Positions 43,636 through 53,017 of a stretch of 64,000 nucleotides of DNA are shown here, in pieces. The notes below the pieces were generated by a model. It did no database searches. It was not told the DNA's origin and worked only from the letters and a program-made list of their open reading frames with translations. Made by a program: the position numbers and the translations under genes. The stretch comes from Sedimenticola selenatireducens (GTDB lineage: Bacteria; Pseudomonadota; Gammaproteobacteria; Chromatiales; Chromatiaceae): contig NZ_VMNH01000003.1 in assembly GCF_007625115.1 (NCBI RefSeq), forward strand, positions 163,029 through 227,028. The letters are read 5' to 3'. Numbering within the stretch: position 1 is the first letter of the stretch; each line of letters begins with the position of its first letter.

Positions 43636-44850
43636 CTATTTTGGCGGTAAATGTGATGCCTGCCAGGTCTTTTTGGCTTGAGCTGCGGCCCGGCTGCGGG
43701 CCTGGAATAGGGTGTCTGCAATCTGTAGCGGATCATGGCACTGTTTGGCGATCGCTCCAGTATCTACCGCTGCTGCCGCTTGTTGGATCGCTTTGAAGTA
43801 GGCGGCCTGTGGATAGGCGCACGTCTCAAACCCTGTACGGCCACGCGAATCGGCCTCGCAGGCCGCGAGGAACTGCTCAAACCGGTCAGGTCGTCGTAGT
43901 GCATCCAGCGCCATCAGGGTTTTGACCAGTGTGGCGGGTTTGAGCTCAAATGCCCGATGGCAATGCGTATGATACTCCGCCACCAACCGTGAAAGTTCCC
44001 GGAAACGATTGGGAATTCGCAGGGTATCGCACAGGGCATCGATAAGTTTAACGCCCCGCAGTTCATGTCCGTGATGACTTGGCCATTGGTCAGGTGGGGT
44101 GGTGCCCTTGCCAAGATCATGCAACAGCGCAGCCAGACGTGTCTCAGGATCTTTGCGCAAGCCTGCTGCCTGATTGAGTACCATCAGACTGTGGATGCCG
44201 GTGTCGATCTCTGGGTGATGCTTGGCCGGCTGTGGCACACCAAACAACCGATCCAATGCGGGCATGACGATACCGAGTGTCTTTAGATCACGCAGGGTCT
44301 CAAAAAAGACGACCGGAGCATCACTCTCCAGCGCGTGTTTCACTTCTGCCCAGACCCGCTCCGAAACCAGTCCATTGAGTTCACCACATGTGACCATTTT
44401 GTGGATCATGCGGCGTGTTTCGTCGGCAATGCGAAATCCCTGGGGATTCAAGCGGGCCGCGAATCTGGCCAGTCTTAGTACCCGGATTGGGTCTTGTCTG
44501 AAAGTAGGGGTGTGACGCAGTATCCTTGCTTGTATATCCGCTTGACCATTCAAGGGGTCAATGATGTCACCCTCAGGTGACAGGGCCATGGCATTAATCG
44601 TCAGATCACGCGCTACCAGATCATTGCAGACCTGCTTGAATTCGTTCTGCTCCTGCGTTTTACCTCTAGGTAAGGCGTATTCTTCCGTGGTAAGTGGGTG
44701 TAGGAAGACACTGAAATCCTGGCCAACCCTGCGAAACCCCTGTGCCAACAGCTGCTCTGCAGTGATGCCGGTTACGAGCCAGTCATGATCACTCTCGACC
44801 AATCCCAGTAGACGATCCCGTACGGCACCACCCACCAGATAGGCACGCAT
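43636..44850 (-). CDS. cca: multifunctional CCA-adding enzyme with HD domain
   Basis: Adds and repairs tRNA 3' CCA. N-terminal nucleotidyltransferase motif YLVGGAVRDRLLGL, then the RNA-binding region, RHTPTFRQDPIRVLRLARFAAR, and a C-terminal HD phosphohydrolase domain (LLHDLGKGTTPPDQWPSHHGHE). About 404 residues from ATG 44850 (MRAYLVGG, as in E. coli); an in-frame GTG at 44874 is possible. Confidence 0.95.
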   Translation of the reverse strand: MRAYLVGGAVRDRLLGLVESDHDWLVTGITAEQLLAQGFRRVGQDFSVFLHPLTTEEYALPRGKTQEQNEFKQVCNDLVARDLTINAMALSPEGDIIDPLNGQADIQARILRHTPTFRQDPIRVLRLARFAARLNPQGFRIADETRRMIHKMVTCGELNGLVSERVWAEVKHALESDAPVVFFETLRDLKTLGIVMPALDRLFGVPQPAKHHPEIDTGIHSLMVLNQAAGLRKDPETRLAALLHDLGKGTTPPDQWPSHHGHELRGVKLIDALCDTLRIPNRFRELSRLVAEYHTHCHRAFELKPATLVKTLMALDALRRPDRFEQFLAACEADSRGRTGFETCAYPQAAYFKAIQQAAAAVDTGAIAKQCHDPLQIADTLFQARSRAAAQAKKTWQASHLPPK

Positions 44851-44904
44851 CCCTGAAATGTTAGAATGACTCACTATGACGACTCAATATCCTGTTAGCT
44901 CAGC

Positions 44905-45966
44905 ATGAAACAGCGCCCCAAAACGCTCGGTTGTGGCCTCATACTGATGACTGCCTTTTTGGTTCTGCAAGGCTGCAGTTCCCTCAGCTATTATAGCCAG
45001 TCTATTGGCGGACATCTGCAGTTGATGGGACAGCGTCGTCCTATTGTGGCGGTTTTGCAGGACCCAGAGACTCCCGATAGTTTAAAGCAGCAGTTGGCAG
45101 CCATTAAGCAAATACGTGATTTTGCTTCGGACTCCCTTGCCTTGCCTGATAACGACAGCTATCGAAGCTATGCTGATCTAGAGCGTGATGCCGTAGTCTG
45201 GAGTGTCGTCGCTGCACCTCAATTCTCCATGCAGCCCAAGCAGTGGTGTTATCTGGTTATTGGCTGTGCCAGTTACCGCGGTTACTTCTCGCGTCAGAGT
45301 GCCGATTTGTATGCCGATGAATTGCGTGCGCAAGGGCTGGATGTGGCTGTGGAACCAGTGCCTGCTTACTCAACATTAGGTTGGTTTGATGATCCCCTTC
45401 CCAGTACTATCGTGGGTTGGTCTAGCCCCCGAATTGCCGGATTAATTTTCCATGAATTAGCTCACCAACAACTCTATGTGAAGGACGACAGTGCCTTTAA
45501 TGAGGCATTTGCCGGTTTCGTGGAGGAGGTAGGTGTTGTCAAATGGTTAGAGGATCAGGATGCACAACGCCTTGAGCAGTGGCAACGCTCACAGCAGCGC
45601 GAACAGCAGTTTATAGGCCTGCTGTTGGAAACACGTAAACAGCTACAGGTGCTGTTTGATCAGGCGTGGACGCCTGATCAGATGCAACAGCGTAAAGCGA
45701 CACTCTACCAATCACTGCGTGAGCGGTATGAGTCGTTGAAGAAAACCTGGGAGGGTTATTCGGGGTTTGATGGCTGGTTTGATCGGGATCTGAATAATGC
45801 CCATCTAGTGTCTATTGCTACTTATGAACAGTGGAAGCCCGCTTTAAAACAGTTGCTTATCGAGGCGGATGGTCAATTACCTGCTTTTTATCAAGCCTGT
45901 AGATCATTAGGATTGTTATCAGAAGAAGAGCGCAGAAAACGTTTAATAGTATTGATGGCCCTATGA
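44905..45966 (+). CDS. predicted zinc aminopeptidase, lipoprotein (PF10023)
   Basis: 353-residue outer-membrane-type lipoprotein (lipobox LQGC after a hydrophobic signal) with zincin motif HELAHQ (His183-Glu184, His187) and a downstream NEAFAGFVEEVG supplying a third ligand Glu. The family is annotated as putative aminopeptidase; the substrate is untested. Divergent from cca. Confidence 0.9.
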   Translation: MKQRPKTLGCGLILMTAFLVLQGCSSLSYYSQSIGGHLQLMGQRRPIVAVLQDPETPDSLKQQLAAIKQIRDFASDSLALPDNDSYRSYADLERDAVVWSVVAAPQFSMQPKQWCYLVIGCASYRGYFSRQSADLYADELRAQGLDVAVEPVPAYSTLGWFDDPLPSTIVGWSSPRIAGLIFHELAHQQLYVKDDSAFNEAFAGFVEEVGVVKWLEDQDAQRLEQWQRSQQREQQFIGLLLETRKQLQVLFDQAWTPDQMQQRKATLYQSLRERYESLKKTWEGYSGFDGWFDRDLNNAHLVSIATYEQWKPALKQLLIEADGQLPAFYQACRSLGLLSEEERRKRLIVLMAL

Positions 45967-46411
45967 CTAGCGTTTTATATGGGTCCGCCTTTGTCGTAGT
46001 GTTTGGTTGCGTGTCCAACATTAATCTATACGTTCGAATTAAAAGTCTAGCTAAACGTAGTGAATGCCTTTCAGACTGTATTTATGAATGGTGGGGTGTG
46101 GCTGGATCTAGGGGAAACCCTATGGAATGTCAGTTTACTTTACATGTTCAGTTTAAAAATGACCCTAACGGATGTTTTTTTTGGAAAAAAGGGCATTGCA
46201 TTGACTTTTTTGGACGCTAAGCGGCCTATATTTACGAAAGGTGTTAATTTTATTTTACAAAGTGCCTGTCGCGGATGCCATGCATCAAAAAAATACAATA
46301 AAAATCAATATACTATGGTTTTGGTATGATTAATGCATCCTAATAATGGTGTTTTTAAATTGCCTAGTAAAATTTGATTTGTAGCTGTCCAATGGAGAGG
46401 AGGATCTTTCA
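45967..46411. other. AT-rich non-coding region upstream of the PEP-CTERM gene
   Basis: 445 bp without a supported gene; short open frames here lack ribosome sites and family resemblance. It is markedly AT-rich and includes a partial palindrome GGATGCCATGCATC near 46277. It probably holds the promoter of the PEP-CTERM gene; I see no confident -24/-12 or -35/-10 pair. Confidence 0.4.
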
Positions 46412-47230
46412 ATGAAAATAGTTAAAAAGATAGGGGGTGTACTTATTGCGGCCCTTATAAGCACCCCGGCTTTTTCAGGTAATATATTGCTGACCCAGTT
46501 TGATTACACGGGTTACACTGAGATGAAGGCAAACCTCGAAGCGGTAGGCCACACGGTAACTATTGTTGACGCAAGAACAGGCGGAAGCCTGGCGACATCA
46601 CTGGCATCGGGTAGCTACGATAGCTTGTTTGTTTGGGATCTGACTTCGACCAGTTACTTAAATCAAGCTGACCGCGATGCAGTACAGACCTTTTATGGGG
46701 CACATAATAGTGTCGTAATGGATTCACGTTCTTACGGGTATCATTTTCAGCCCAATAACGCCTCAGAAGTGGCGCTGATACAAAATGTTGCCGCTGCGTT
46801 TGACAGCTTTAGTGGTGGTATCTGGTTTGGTACCGATCACAATCCAGACTGGACAATGAATGTTAATCCGATTCTAGCGCAACTGGGATTTGATTTAATA
46901 ACAGGCTCTCATGATAATGCCGTGAATGATGTGGACCCTGCGTCGATACTGCTTACCGGTGTTACCACTACAGATCTTTGGGGTTCTGGTGCCAGTGTTG
47001 GTCATGTATCGCTTGGTATTCAGCCCAATGGTGTAGATATGCGTTATCATTTTGGGCATTCATCAGCAGCATCAGGTGCGATACCCTACATTTCGGCAAA
47101 TTTTGGTGACTATATTGCGCCAAATGAAGATCCCAATGATCACAATACGAATAATGTTCCAGAGCCTGCTACCTTGGCACTCTTTGGATTAGGATTGTTA
47201 GGGTTTGGATGGAAACGCAGTAAGGTTTAG
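46412..47230 (+). CDS. PEP-CTERM-anchored exported protein
   Basis: 272-residue exported protein ending in the PEP-CTERM sorting signal: VPEPATLALFGLGLLGFGW followed by a basic KRSKV tail, the substrate of exosortase/EpsH. Signal peptide at the N-terminus (IGGVLIAALISTPAFSG). The body has a beta-rich pattern with a ThuA- or glutamine-amidotransferase-like look (VTIVDARTGGSLATSLASGSYDSLFVWD), though no catalytic residue is evident. Start preceded by GGAGAGGAGG. Exosortase lies outside the window. Exposed surface or exopolysaccharide-associated protein. Confidence 0.87.
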   Translation: MKIVKKIGGVLIAALISTPAFSGNILLTQFDYTGYTEMKANLEAVGHTVTIVDARTGGSLATSLASGSYDSLFVWDLTSTSYLNQADRDAVQTFYGAHNSVVMDSRSYGYHFQPNNASEVALIQNVAAAFDSFSGGIWFGTDHNPDWTMNVNPILAQLGFDLITGSHDNAVNDVDPASILLTGVTTTDLWGSGASVGHVSLGIQPNGVDMRYHFGHSSAASGAIPYISANFGDYIAPNEDPNDHNTNNVPEPATLALFGLGLLGFGWKRSKV

Positions 47231-47246
47231 TCACTTTTTGTATATG

Positions 47247-47278
47247 AAAAACCCGCCAGATTGTAGGCGGGTTTTTTT
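47247..47278 (+). terminator. terminator of the PEP-CTERM gene
   Basis: Stem ACCCGCC/GGCGGGT, extended by A-T pairs, with an 8-nt loop and seven or more T residues, 17 bp after the stop. Confidence 0.9.
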
Positions 47279-47317
47279 GTCTTTCGCGGTTTACCTGGCT
47301 GACTTGACTTGGGTTAC

Positions 47318-47830
47318 CTACCAACCAATGCGGATGTAGCGGAGCAGATTGTCTGAGGGATCAAGGAGTATCAACCGGCCTTTTGACTCGGCAAATTGAT
47401 AGGGTCTTGCCTGTCCCGTCTGTAAATCCTGCAGCACGATCATTTGTGGATGGATTTGTTGTAAGCGTCCTTCCAGGTAATTATCACGATCCAGATAGAT
47501 TCTGAACTGCTGATTTCTTATTACCAGGATTTCCCCCCCTTCGCCTTGCCAGCTGCCATTCAGCGGAAATTTTTGCGGTCCATAGGGCGTGGGTGGGTAG
47601 GGGTAGGTTTCGCCATAGTGGGGTGAGTAGCCGGGCGGGGTGACGTATGCCCCGTAATTGTCGTTATCACGTTCGTGACGTCGCCGTTGATAGGCTGATG
47701 AGAAGGCATCCATCATATCAAACAGGGTTTCAGCCATGTTGTTATAGCGATTCGGATACTCCAGGCTGTGTGTATTTAGGGGTATCACTGTCAGCAGAAT
47801 CAGTGTGATAAAAACCCGGTTTTTCTTCAC
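47318..47830 (-). CDS. uncharacterised exported Pro/Tyr-rich protein
   Basis: Start chosen at GTG 47830, after GAGG, giving MKKNRVFITLILLTVIPL, a signal peptide; upstream starts would lengthen the N-terminus without support. About 170 residues. The middle is Pro/Tyr-rich (YGAYVTPPGYSPHYGETYPYPPTPYGP). The C-terminal part (GSWQGEGGEILVIRNQQFRIYLD ... LEGRLQQIHPQMIVLQD) resembles small beta-barrel calycin-like folds. Function unknown. Confidence 0.6.
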   Translation of the reverse strand: MKKNRVFITLILLTVIPLNTHSLEYPNRYNNMAETLFDMMDAFSSAYQRRRHERDNDNYGAYVTPPGYSPHYGETYPYPPTPYGPQKFPLNGSWQGEGGEILVIRNQQFRIYLDRDNYLEGRLQQIHPQMIVLQDLQTGQARPYQFAESKGRLILLDPSDNLLRYIRIGW

Positions 47831-47987
47831 CTTTACCCTCACAATTGCATTACCTTGAGCTTCACTCAGTTTATCAGATATTTCTATTTGCATTATCAAA
47901 GGCATAGAGATACTTGCCAGTTGCATGAAATGGTGTTTATCTTAGTGTACCTTTTAGTAAAAAAACTAGATTAAGAAAGGTCAGGAA

Positions 47988-48437
47988 ATGGGGTCTATGC
48001 ACAATAGCAGTGGGCAAGAACGTCGCGCCCGTACACAAGAAATGGTCGATAAATGGCTGGCAGAGCGGCAGCAGATGTTGGTGCTGTATTGCAAGTTGGC
48101 CGGCATTGAATCATTCGATCCAGATAAACCAGAGAAACAGCTATTACGGGATTTCTGCCAGCTGTTGGTAGACTATGTGGCCTTTGGGCATTTTGAAGTC
48201 TATGACCGGATCACTTCGGGTGAAGAGCGTAGGGGGGAGGTGATCAAAGTGGCGGAGAAAGCCTATCCGCGTATCTCAGAGGTAACGGATATAGTGGTGG
48301 CTTTTAATGATAAGTACGACCTGAGTGATCATATTCAGTCCATGGATGAATTGACCGAAGATCTCTCAATGCTCGGGGAAGAGTTGGCGAATCGCATTGA
48401 GCTTGAAGATAAGCTGGTTGGTGCGCTGTTGCGCTGA
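47988..48437 (+). CDS. rsd: anti-sigma-70 regulator Rsd/AlgQ
   Basis: 149-residue protein that binds sigma-70 and favours alternative sigma use in stationary phase. Seen: WLAERQQMLVLYCKLAGI, LRDFCQLLVDYVAFGHFEVYDRI, the family core. Intact. Next, 35 bp on, is the cyclase-like gene on the same strand. Confidence 0.92.
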   Translation: MGSMHNSSGQERRARTQEMVDKWLAERQQMLVLYCKLAGIESFDPDKPEKQLLRDFCQLLVDYVAFGHFEVYDRITSGEERRGEVIKVAEKAYPRISEVTDIVVAFNDKYDLSDHIQSMDELTEDLSMLGEELANRIELEDKLVGALLR

Positions 48438-48472
48438 AGGGTCTTCGGCTGAATTAAGAGGGGAGCGATAGC

Positions 48473-50917
48473 GTGGCAAGTCTGGAAAAGCTTTTTCGCT
48501 GGGCTCCTGATGCTGAGGAGTTCAGCAAGCCGCTACAGAAAAAAACACCCTTCAAACTCCTTTTTGACCGACTCCCAATGGGTATCGACAACAATCGAAT
48601 CGATGTGTTGTTGAGCCAGGAGTTTATGGATCGGTGTCGGATGTTGGTGCGCCGTTCACTGTTGCATGATGTAACGGAAAACTATTGGGGCGAACCACCG
48701 CCACCACCAGACAATAAAGATATTCAGGCCGTACGCGAGGGTTATGCCGGGTTGATGGAGTTGACTGTGGACCGGGCAAGAAAGCATAACCGGCTCGAGA
48801 TGGTCCAGCTGCTCCAGTTCAGTGTAGTGAAGTTTCTGCTGCAATTGGTGGATGATGAGTTTGGACGGTTGCGCAATCAGGTGCAGCGGGCCAAAAGTAT
48901 GGACAGCCATCAATCAACAGGTAAATCGGTGCAGTTACATGATCGACTTGTGTTGCTAGCCAAGAATGAATCTTCCATCCGCTATCGCATAACCCGCCGT
49001 ATGTTCCGAGAGATGCTGAAACTGGAGAATATGCGTCTCAGTAAATTGCGTAAGTCGGTGTTAGGGCGTTCCTGGCCCATACCGAAACCGTTACTCTTTA
49101 ATCCGATGCTACAGCTTCCCTCACTCTGGGCTGATGAGCAGTTGATGGGACACTATCCTCTGGTCTGTACAGATAAGGAGGATCCTGATGGTTTTAATCG
49201 AGTCAATCGGCTCGTCATCAGTCTTTTTACTGACTATCTGCCCTCTTGGTGCTGGCCTGCCGAGCCGACAGATGAATTTGAGGCAACCAGTGGCGATATC
49301 CAGACAGCCGCTAGGCGTAATCGGGGTGATCAGGGGGGGCTGATAGGGTATACCGAGACATTGATGCTTTTAAGGCGGTCGTTGCAGCCTGCAGAGTATG
49401 AGACAGGTAACTGCTCTTGGCTGGATCTTCCCGAGAATATTGATCGATTGGTCTATTCAGTCAAACACAGCAACGCAATCCGCACGGATTATGATGGCCC
49501 TATTGTGCGCGCCAGTTGGACGCATGATAAATGGCCCAGTTTCCATAATCGTTTGATGAAGCGGATTTTGAAGGCGTTTCAAGGAAGTCGTGTCGAGTTG
49601 GATCTGTTGGCCTGTCATGCTGCGCCGGGCGTCTATCAGGAGTTGAATCGTCAGGTACCCGTTCGCTTAATTGCGCAGTATCTCACGGGGCGTTTGCCAA
49701 AAAGAGATCTTCAGCGAAAATTGAACAGCCTCGCTTCGAAGCCCAATTTGGTTCAGGCGATCAAGGTCCTGGATCGTTCGATGGCATCCCTCCGGAGTAT
49801 CCCTGGACCGCGCAGACGCAGACGGATATTCAGTTTTCTGCGCCACTTTGCTCTGTTTAGACGCGATCTCAAGCAGGCCTATACGGCGCATGCCGCCATG
49901 CGACGTGTACACCTGCTGAGACGTCCGGAAGATATAGAGCTATCTCGGCGTAATGGCAGTTTAGTGGAGTTCCCTCTTAGGCAGGAGTTGAAGCCGGAGC
50001 AGCACCGCATCCGCAATCACGTCATTATTAAGGCCGATGTGCGGGGTTCAACCGTCATGACCAGTGAACTGCGCAAGCGCAATCTCAATCCGGCCTCCCA
50101 TTTCAGTCTCAACTTCTTTGAGCCGATCAATAAACTGCTCGAAAGTTATGGAGCCAAGAAGGTGTTTATTGAAGGGGATGCCGTCATCCTCAGTATCTTT
50201 GAGTATGAAGATACACCCTACCAGTGGCTTTGTGTGGCCCATGCCTGCGGCTTGGCGCGCAAGATTCTCCAGGTAGTGGATAAGCAGAATGTGGAAAACA
50301 GGCAAAAAGAGTTGCCAGAGCTGGAGTTGGGTCTGGGGATTGCCTTCAGCGATGAAGCACCGACCTTTCTCTATGATGAGGGCCGGGAGATCATGATCTC
50401 TCCTGCGATTAACCGGGCTGACCAGCTCTCGTCCTGTTCAGCAGCGGTGAAAAAGTCGGCTTACGGTAAAGCGCTTGGACGAGGTGTGATGGTGCTGGCG
50501 CCCACGCCGACTGCAAGTATCGACAAGGAGAGTTCAGATAAACTGATTCGCTACAATGTGAATGGTATTGAGCTGGATGTCCCCGCTTACTACAAGCTGA
50601 AGTCGGAGCTCTCATTCCGGAAGGTCGAGTTGGAGTCGGGAAAGCGGGCCAGGAATGACCACATGTTGCTGGCGCGCTACCCTGATCTTGAGGGACATAT
50701 GCATGCCCTGGTGATCAGAGAGGCTGAGGTAACGCTGTGGGATGGCGAAAAGCCGGGACGAAAAGCCGCGGATGGCCGCTGTTATTATCAAGTGATTACT
50801 GATCCCGACATGATTGGCTATGCCATTGAGCAGGCCAACACGCGCCGACGTCCTCTTCCTGATCTACCAAATACGGTGTCAGACGATACCACTACAAAGC
50901 CACGTCTTTTCCATTAA
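48473..50917 (+). CDS. large protein with C-terminal class III nucleotide cyclase-like domain
   Basis: 814-residue soluble protein. GTG start after GGGGAG. The N-terminal ~500 residues match no family I know and are helical and basic. The C-terminal ~300 residues show a cyclase homology pattern: IKADVRGSTVMTSELR (first metal Asp region), IEGDAVILSIFEY (second metal Asp, EGD), LGLGIAFSDEAPTFLYDEGREIMISPAINRADQLSSC (GxxI strand and the nucleotide-contact helix region). The usual NxxxR pair is altered, so activity cannot be taken for granted. Convergent overlap of 26 bp with slt. Confidence 0.78.
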   Translation: MASLEKLFRWAPDAEEFSKPLQKKTPFKLLFDRLPMGIDNNRIDVLLSQEFMDRCRMLVRRSLLHDVTENYWGEPPPPPDNKDIQAVREGYAGLMELTVDRARKHNRLEMVQLLQFSVVKFLLQLVDDEFGRLRNQVQRAKSMDSHQSTGKSVQLHDRLVLLAKNESSIRYRITRRMFREMLKLENMRLSKLRKSVLGRSWPIPKPLLFNPMLQLPSLWADEQLMGHYPLVCTDKEDPDGFNRVNRLVISLFTDYLPSWCWPAEPTDEFEATSGDIQTAARRNRGDQGGLIGYTETLMLLRRSLQPAEYETGNCSWLDLPENIDRLVYSVKHSNAIRTDYDGPIVRASWTHDKWPSFHNRLMKRILKAFQGSRVELDLLACHAAPGVYQELNRQVPVRLIAQYLTGRLPKRDLQRKLNSLASKPNLVQAIKVLDRSMASLRSIPGPRRRRRIFSFLRHFALFRRDLKQAYTAHAAMRRVHLLRRPEDIELSRRNGSLVEFPLRQELKPEQHRIRNHVIIKADVRGSTVMTSELRKRNLNPASHFSLNFFEPINKLLESYGAKKVFIEGDAVILSIFEYEDTPYQWLCVAHACGLARKILQVVDKQNVENRQKELPELELGLGIAFSDEAPTFLYDEGREIMISPAINRADQLSSCSAAVKKSAYGKALGRGVMVLAPTPTASIDKESSDKLIRYNVNGIELDVPAYYKLKSELSFRKVELESGKRARNDHMLLARYPDLEGHMHALVIREAEVTLWDGEKPGRKAADGRCYYQVITDPDMIGYAIEQANTRRRPLPDLPNTVSDDTTTKPRLFH

Positions 50918-52910
50918 CCTCTTTTGCCGCCAACTGACTTCTCGGATGGATCGGTGACATACGCATCGATAGTCGCTGTAACGGTTGATTCAGGCGCTGA
51001 TCATAGATTGCGGCATAGCTTAGCACGCGCTCAGTATAGCGCCGTGTTTCATTAAAGGGGATCAGCTCCACCCAGATATCTGCGGGGAGGGTTGCCTCAG
51101 GCAGCCATTTGCGAACATTATTTGGCCCTGCATTATAGGCCGCGGTCGCCAGGACCTGATTTGTCCCAAGCTGTTGATAGACATGATTGAGATAGGCAGT
51201 ACCCAGGGTAATATTTAGCTCAGGTCGTACCAAGTGTGCCTTCTTGGGTGCCCTAATGTTCTCTATTCGGGCAATGAATTTCGCCGTTGCTGGCATCAGT
51301 TGCATCAGCCCCATGGCGCCGGCGGGTGACTGGGCATCACTGGAGAAGGCGCTCTCTTGCCGCATAACGGCAAATATCCAGGCATTATCAAGCGCTTTTG
51401 CGTTGGATTTCTCTTCAACCAGCGTCATGTGTTCAAGCGGAAAACGTAACTCCAGGTCATCCCAGTAACCCGTTCTGGCCAGGGTAAAAATAGCCCGATC
51501 ATGCCAGCCCCAGGATTGGGCCAGTTTGGAAACCCTTTTTAAATCCAGTCGGTTCAGTTGGCGAATGGACATCTGCCATTCACGTCGGGCATCGACAAAA
51601 CGCCCTAACTGAAAAAGCTCACGGGCTCGCATCAATCCAGGGCGTTTCGCCAGGTGATCAATGCCCGATTGTTCAAGGTCGAGTGGTGTGGAGTCATAAC
51701 GATACGCCTGATCGACTAGGTCGGCAGCAAGAAAGCCGTGATAACTCCGCTCTTTAGCCAGTGCTTGCAGTGTGCTCTGCGCAGATAGCTTGTTACCCGT
51801 TTCAGCCTTTGCTCGTGCCTCCCAGTAACGCCAGCGATCAGAATGCTTCAGTGAGTCAGGTAGCTCATTGATCCATGCCAGTATCTGTGGCCACGCCTGC
51901 TGTTTCAAGGCGCCCCTCAGGCGACTCTCGTGTAAGCGCTCATCGTCAGGAGTGGGTGTAAAGTTGCCTAGGTGGGCCAGCAGGTCCGGATGATCATTCC
52001 TGATTAACCCCAACATCAGAGCCCGCTGTGCCTGGTAGTGTTGCTCTTTGCTGAAGGGGAGGTGAGCGATATTTTTTTGCCAGATATCAAGGGCTGCATC
52101 GACATCGCGTCTTGCCAGCCGCTTAAAACTGTCGAGCATGATGGCATTGTGGGCACTGTCCCCTTCAAGTAGGGGTTGTGGTTTGTTGAAGGCCTGCACT
52201 GGATCCCGCTGTAACTCACGCCAAAGGTCAAGCGTGGCTTGCTGCTCTGGGGAGAGGTAGCGTTTTAGATAGAGGGCAAAGCGGCCTTGCGACGCTTGCA
52301 TGGCCAGTGCTACCCGCTTCCAGGCCAACTCGGGTGTTAGGAGGCCAGCATTGATCCAGGTTTCCAGAATGGTGTCACACTCGTCGGGTCTGGAGCGGGG
52401 GTGAAGCCAAATGGTCTTTGCCTGCTTCAGGGCCTTTTCCGCCTTTCCTGTCTCCATCAGGGCAGTGAGATAGTGACACTGTAGTGTTGTGCCCAGATTG
52501 GGGCGGTAGAACACCAGATAGGTCCACCACTTCCCCTTGTCGGCCAATCGGGACAACCACACCCTGCGCATTTGTCTAGATAGAGGAGAGTCCGCATAGG
52601 TGGTGATGAATGCATCCACCTGACTGCTATCCAGCTTTGCAAGCTGAAGTCGAAGTGCCTTGTATTCGAGATAAGGGTAGAGGGGGTAGTCTTTAAGTGA
52701 GGTTTTGAGCGTGTTAAATTTGTTCAGATCGCCCGTGGCTAAGATGCGTTCGGCTGCAAGGAAGGCCTTACGCTGAGTGTCAAGATCCTGGCTGGCGAAG
52801 CCTGTACCAGGAAATAAAAAAAGCAGACACAGCAATATAGGCAGCACACTGCCACGTTTGAACTGCTGCACTTCCCTGTTAATCCTACTATTGCATAAAG
52901 CCATCGGCAT
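50892..52910 (-). CDS. slt: soluble lytic murein transglycosylase Slt70-like
   Basis: Periplasmic muramidase-like enzyme cleaving peptidoglycan with 1,6-anhydro product. ATG at 52910 chosen (MPMALCNSR) for a plausible signal peptide (VLPILLCLLFLFPGTGFA). A superhelical U/L-domain follows, then the catalytic domain with AVMRQESAFSSDAQSPAGAMGLMQLMP (catalytic Glu in RQESAF) and AYNAGPNNVRKW. About 672 residues. Its 3' end overlaps that of the cyclase-like gene. Confidence 0.95.
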   Translation of the reverse strand: MPMALCNSRINREVQQFKRGSVLPILLCLLFLFPGTGFASQDLDTQRKAFLAAERILATGDLNKFNTLKTSLKDYPLYPYLEYKALRLQLAKLDSSQVDAFITTYADSPLSRQMRRVWLSRLADKGKWWTYLVFYRPNLGTTLQCHYLTALMETGKAEKALKQAKTIWLHPRSRPDECDTILETWINAGLLTPELAWKRVALAMQASQGRFALYLKRYLSPEQQATLDLWRELQRDPVQAFNKPQPLLEGDSAHNAIMLDSFKRLARRDVDAALDIWQKNIAHLPFSKEQHYQAQRALMLGLIRNDHPDLLAHLGNFTPTPDDERLHESRLRGALKQQAWPQILAWINELPDSLKHSDRWRYWEARAKAETGNKLSAQSTLQALAKERSYHGFLAADLVDQAYRYDSTPLDLEQSGIDHLAKRPGLMRARELFQLGRFVDARREWQMSIRQLNRLDLKRVSKLAQSWGWHDRAIFTLARTGYWDDLELRFPLEHMTLVEEKSNAKALDNAWIFAVMRQESAFSSDAQSPAGAMGLMQLMPATAKFIARIENIRAPKKAHLVRPELNITLGTAYLNHVYQQLGTNQVLATAAYNAGPNNVRKWLPEATLPADIWVELIPFNETRRYTERVLSYAAIYDQRLNQPLQRLSMRMSPIHPRSQLAAKEVNGKDVAL

Positions 52911-53017
52911 ACAGGAAAGCTTAGGGCCCTTGACGCCAAGGTGCAAGGGGGAAAACCCCTCTATTTACACGGACGTAGTTGATTGCCCGAATGCAGGTAA
53001 TACGGGATGATAGCGGC

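Noticed and set aside
45963..46329. Short open frames upstream of the PEP-CTERM gene
   Set aside because: No ribosome site, no family resemblance, and overlapping frames in AT-rich DNA.
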